DNA of 16,605 nucleotides from Actinomycetota bacterium (lineage in GTDB: Bacteria > Actinomycetota > Thermoleophilia > Gaiellales > Gaiellaceae), in NCBI GenBank assembly GCA_016870235.1, contig VGCB01000007.1:1-16605 (forward strand). The letters run 5' to 3'. Positions 14,511 to 16,605 of this stretch are shown here, piece after piece; the stretch's first letter is position 1, and the number at the start of each line of letters is the position of its first letter. Made by a program: the position numbers and the translations under genes. A model generated the notes under the pieces. That model searched no databases and was not told the origin of the DNA. It was given only the letters and a program-made list of their open reading frames with translations.

Positions 14511-15434
14511 ATGCCGACGCCGATCGTCCTCGACTGCGATCCCGGACACGACGACGCGATCGCCCTGCTGCTCGCGCTCGCGAGCCCCGAGCTCGAGCTG
14601 CTCGCCGTGACGACGACCCACGGCAACCAGACGCTCGAGAAGACGACCGCGAACGCGCTCCGCGTCCTGGAGCTCGCGGGGCGGACGGACGTGCCGGTCG
14701 GGGTCGGCGCCGAGCGGCCGCTCGAGCGGGAGCTGACTGTGGCGGCGCACGTCCACGGCGACAGCGGCCTCGACGGGCCCGTCCTGCCGTCCCCGTCGCT
14801 CCGGCCGAGCGCAGACGACGCCGTCGCCCTGATCGCACGCGCTGTCGGCGCGAGCGCGGCGCCCGTGACGCTCGTGCCGACCGGGCCGCTGACGAACGTT
14901 GCGCGCTACCTCGCGGTCCACGGCGCGGAAGGGCTCGACCGGATCGTCTGGATGGGTGGGGCGATCGCCGAGGGCAACATGACCCCCGCGGCCGAGTTCA
15001 ACGCCTGGGCCGACCCCGAGGCCGTCGACGCCGTGCTCCACTGCGGCCTCGACCTGACGATGATCGGCCTCGACGTCACGCACCGGGCGGTGACGACGCC
15101 TGCTCTCCAGGCGAAGCTGCGAGAGGTGGGGCGCGTCGGGACCTTCGTGGCGGATCTCGTCGACTTCTTCACCGTCTACCACCGCGAGACGTACGGCTGG
15201 GACGGCGCTCCGATCCACGATGCGGTCGCCGTCGCGCACGTGATCGACCCGACGCTCGTCGCGACCCGGCTGCGGAACGTGGAGGTGGAGCTCGCGTCCG
15301 AGCTCTGCCGGGGCCGGACCGTCGTCGATCTCTGGAACCGCACCGAGCGGCCGGCGAACGTCCATGTCGGCGTCGACCTCGACACCGAGCGCTTCTTCGC
15401 GCTCCTGCTCGAGCGGATCGCAGCGCTCGGCTGA
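14511..15434 (+). CDS. Nucleoside hydrolase (IunH/RihA family)
   Basis: Product of 307 residues, normal length for inosine-uridine-preferring nucleoside N-ribohydrolases, which split ribonucleosides into free base and ribose. The calcium and ribose site motif DCDPGHDDA is at residues 8-16. Further landmarks are THGNQTLEKTTANALRVLEL, PTGPLTNVARYL, IVWMGGAI, EFNAWADPEA and the late His236-Asp237 (IHDAVAVAHVIDP). It should be cytoplasmic. ATG at 14511 gives the family N-terminus (MPTPIVLDCDPGH); the open frame reaches back through a REP-like palindrome to about 14388, which I reject as coding. With the ribokinase-like gene upstream it could form a salvage route to ribose 5-phosphate. Purine versus pyrimidine preference cannot be decided. 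Confidence 0.93.
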   Translation: MPTPIVLDCDPGHDDAIALLLALASPELELLAVTTTHGNQTLEKTTANALRVLELAGRTDVPVGVGAERPLERELTVAAHVHGDSGLDGPVLPSPSLRPSADDAVALIARAVGASAAPVTLVPTGPLTNVARYLAVHGAEGLDRIVWMGGAIAEGNMTPAAEFNAWADPEAVDAVLHCGLDLTMIGLDVTHRAVTTPALQAKLREVGRVGTFVADLVDFFTVYHRETYGWDGAPIHDAVAVAHVIDPTLVATRLRNVEVELASELCRGRTVVDLWNRTERPANVHVGVDLDTERFFALLLERIAALG

Positions 15435-15439
15435 GCTCG

Positions 15440-15475
15440 CCTCCCGTTTACGCATCCGGCTGAAGACGCGGGAGG
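15440..15475. terminator. Hairpin between the convergent nucleoside hydrolase and crcB genes
   Basis: CCTCCCG (15440-15446) and CGGGAGG (15469-15475) form a 7-bp stem over a 22-base loop. It is placed between two convergent genes and may act as a terminator for either, though no T-run follows. The loop contains CGCATCCGGCTGAAG, which looks like a truncated REP-like palindrome (5' arm plus TGAA loop, 3' arm largely missing). Confidence 0.4.
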
Positions 15476-15509
15476 GAGTGAAGGACGACGTGGCAGAGCC
15501 GGCGAGTCG

Positions 15510-15881
15510 CTAGACGATCTCCGCGAGGCGGATGCCGGCCCACACCGCAGCGAGCCCCGCCGCCAGCGAGCCGACCGAGTTCGCGATCGCGCTCCCCACG
15601 TGGCCAGCGTCGAGCAGCCGGTAGGTGTCGAGCGACAGCGTCGAGAAGGTCGTGTACGCGCCGAGGAACCCGGTCAGCACCGCGGTTCTGAGCCAGGAGA
15701 CGTCCTCGAACCTCGGCTCCATCCAGGTCACGAGGAACCCGATCAGGAACGCGCCGGAGACGTTGACGACGAAGATGCCCCACGGGAAGGCACCGCCACG
15801 ACGTCCGATCCACTCGTCGAGGCCGTACCGTGCGAGCGCGCCGAAGGCACCTGCGAAGGCGAGTCCGAGAACGACGGGCAC
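15510..15881 (-). CDS. crcB: Fluoride ion channel CrcB/Fluc
   Basis: Product of 123 residues from GTG at 15881, the usual size of CrcB/Fluc, a small four-helix membrane channel that exports fluoride as a dual-topology dimer. Landmarks are GAFGALARYGLDEWIG near residues 11-26, the conserved Asn40 in VVNVSGAFLIGF, and TGFLGAYTTFSTLSLDT around 70-86, with the TTFST signature. Helices lie at about 2-20, 33-53, 64-87 and 96-118. The frame stays open upstream to 16049, but that part is not CrcB-like and overlaps the divergent ftsK-like gene. Many actinobacteria carry two adjacent crcB genes; only one is seen here, so it would have to form a homodimer or pair with a copy elsewhere. I see no fluoride riboswitch in the 91 bases upstream. 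Confidence 0.92.
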   Translation of the reverse strand: MPVVLGLAFAGAFGALARYGLDEWIGRRGGAFPWGIFVVNVSGAFLIGFLVTWMEPRFEDVSWLRTAVLTGFLGAYTTFSTLSLDTYRLLDAGHVGSAIANSVGSLAAGLAAVWAGIRLAEIV

Positions 15882-15972
15882 GAAGGCTGAGGATACGGCG
15901 ACGGCCGGGCGGCTCGTCCGGTCTCGCTCAATCCGGCGCAGGAGACCGCCGGCCGCCGCAGAAGGTGCGCCA

Positions 15973-16605
15973 ATGGCCACGGCATCGAAGCGCAAGCCGA
16001 GCCGCGCGCCCAAGCGGGCCCCGAGACCCAAGACTCCGGCCCGCGTCAAGAAGCGGACACGGAAGGCGCGGTCGCACCACCATCCCGAGCTCTGGGGGCT
16101 CGGGATGGCGGCGCTCGGCCTCTTCCTCGCGGTCGTCCTCTGGTTCGGGCTCGACGGCGGCGTCGTCGGCTCGCGCGCGTCGTCGTGGGCGCAGGCCGTC
16201 GTCGGCGCCGCAGCCTACGTGCTGCCGATCGTCCTCGGCGGCGTCGGCGGTCTGATGATGCTGCGCAGCGCGCTCGTCGACGTGAAGCCGTTCCGCGCCG
16301 GGCTGCCGGTCGCGGTCGTCGGGCTGATGATCACGCTCGGCGAGGGCCACGGCAGGTTCGTCGGTCGCATCCTCGGCGGCACGATCGGGGACGTGCTCGG
16401 CGGCGCCGGCCAGGGGATCGTCGGGATCGCGCTCCTCGTCGCCGGCTCGCTCCTGCTCACGGGCGCCTCCGCGGGCCAGGTCCTCCGCCGCTCGGGAGGA
16501 GCTGTCCGCGTCGCCGGCAAGGCCGCGCGCCGCACGATCGAGAGCTTCGAATGGTCGGAGGTCGCCGCGCTCCCCGAGGCGCCGAAGCGGCGGCAGCGCG
16601 AGCGG
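15973..16605 (+). CDS. ftsK: FtsK/SpoIIIE-type DNA translocase, N-terminal part (cut by window end)
   Basis: Frame open from ATG 15973 to the window end (211 codons, no stop). A very basic N-terminus (residues 1-37, many Lys and Arg) precedes four hydrophobic segments at about 40-60, 76-98, 110-122 and 149-166, followed by a charged linker (SFEWSEVAALPEAPKRRQRER). This matches the FtsK 4-TM domain, which anchors the septal DNA pump that clears and segregates chromosomes at division. The ATPase motor lies beyond the window, so the call rests on the membrane layout, the glycine-rich helices and the position after dapA-rnj, where Actinobacteria keep ftsK. GAAGG upstream of the ATG is a plausible ribosome-binding site. 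Other polytopic membrane proteins cannot be fully excluded. Confidence 0.75.
   Translation, partial: MATASKRKPSRAPKRAPRPKTPARVKKRTRKARSHHHPELWGLGMAALGLFLAVVLWFGLDGGVVGSRASSWAQAVVGAAAYVLPIVLGGVGGLMMLRSALVDVKPFRAGLPVAVVGLMITLGEGHGRFVGRILGGTIGDVLGGAGQGIVGIALLVAGSLLLTGASAGQVLRRSGGAVRVAGKAARRTIESFEWSEVAALPEAPKRRQRER

Noticed and set aside
15882..15972. Fluoride riboswitch upstream of crcB
   Set aside because: I looked for the conserved GGCGAUGG-type and CUGAUG segments on the - strand and did not find them in a plausible order.
1..16605. CRISPR arrays, tRNA or rRNA genes, transposases, phage or toxin-antitoxin genes
   Set aside because: No regularly spaced repeats, no cloverleaf with a convincing T-loop, and no matching protein families were seen; the macro-domain protein has no visible toxin partner.

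Overview
The window is about 70% GC by eye, densely coded, with strongly G/C third codon positions and many GTG starts. The order dapA, ribonuclease J, then a few genes later an FtsK-type translocase is the arrangement known from Actinobacteria such as mycobacteria. I infer a high-GC actinobacterium, possibly of the Thermoleophilia/Gaiellales type; no rRNA or other marker fixes the lineage.

Region 1 (1-8027) is a catabolic operon on the + strand. Two tandem hydantoinase-B genes are followed by one hydantoinase-A gene with start/stop overlaps (GTGA, ATGA), then a CocE/NonD-type alpha/beta hydrolase 2 bases later. The hydrolase is broken: an amber codon follows its catalytic domain, and an internal deletion with a frame change lies further on. 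What remains of its C-terminal domain is fused in frame to a galactonate-dehydratase-like enolase-superfamily barrel that lacks its N-terminal cap. A pair of REP-like palindromes lies inside the 3' end of the first hydantoinase-B gene and is translated as a 30-residue tail.

Region 2 (8028-9617) holds a gene-poor stretch with phased repeats, a strong hairpin and a possible small membrane-protein remnant on the - strand. A macro-domain gene and a convergent mscL follow.

Region 3 (9618-12201) is the housekeeping pair dapA and rnj. dapA has a -10 box placed so that its mRNA would be leaderless.

Region 4 (12300-15434) has an unrecognised helical protein, a cupin, a ribokinase-family kinase and a nucleoside hydrolase. 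The last two could act in sequence (nucleoside to ribose to ribose 5-phosphate). They are separated by a 355-base non-coding stretch with a perfect 18-bp inverted repeat and a second inverted pair of REP-like palindromes.

Region 5 (15435-16605) has crcB (fluoride channel) on the - strand, and the divergent 5' end of an ftsK-like gene cut by the window edge.

I found no CRISPR array, tRNA, rRNA, transposase gene, phage gene or recognisable defence system. The most unusual items are the REP-like palindromes arranged in inverted pairs, the decayed and fused hydrolase/dehydratase locus, and the mosaic identity of the two hydantoinase-B copies.
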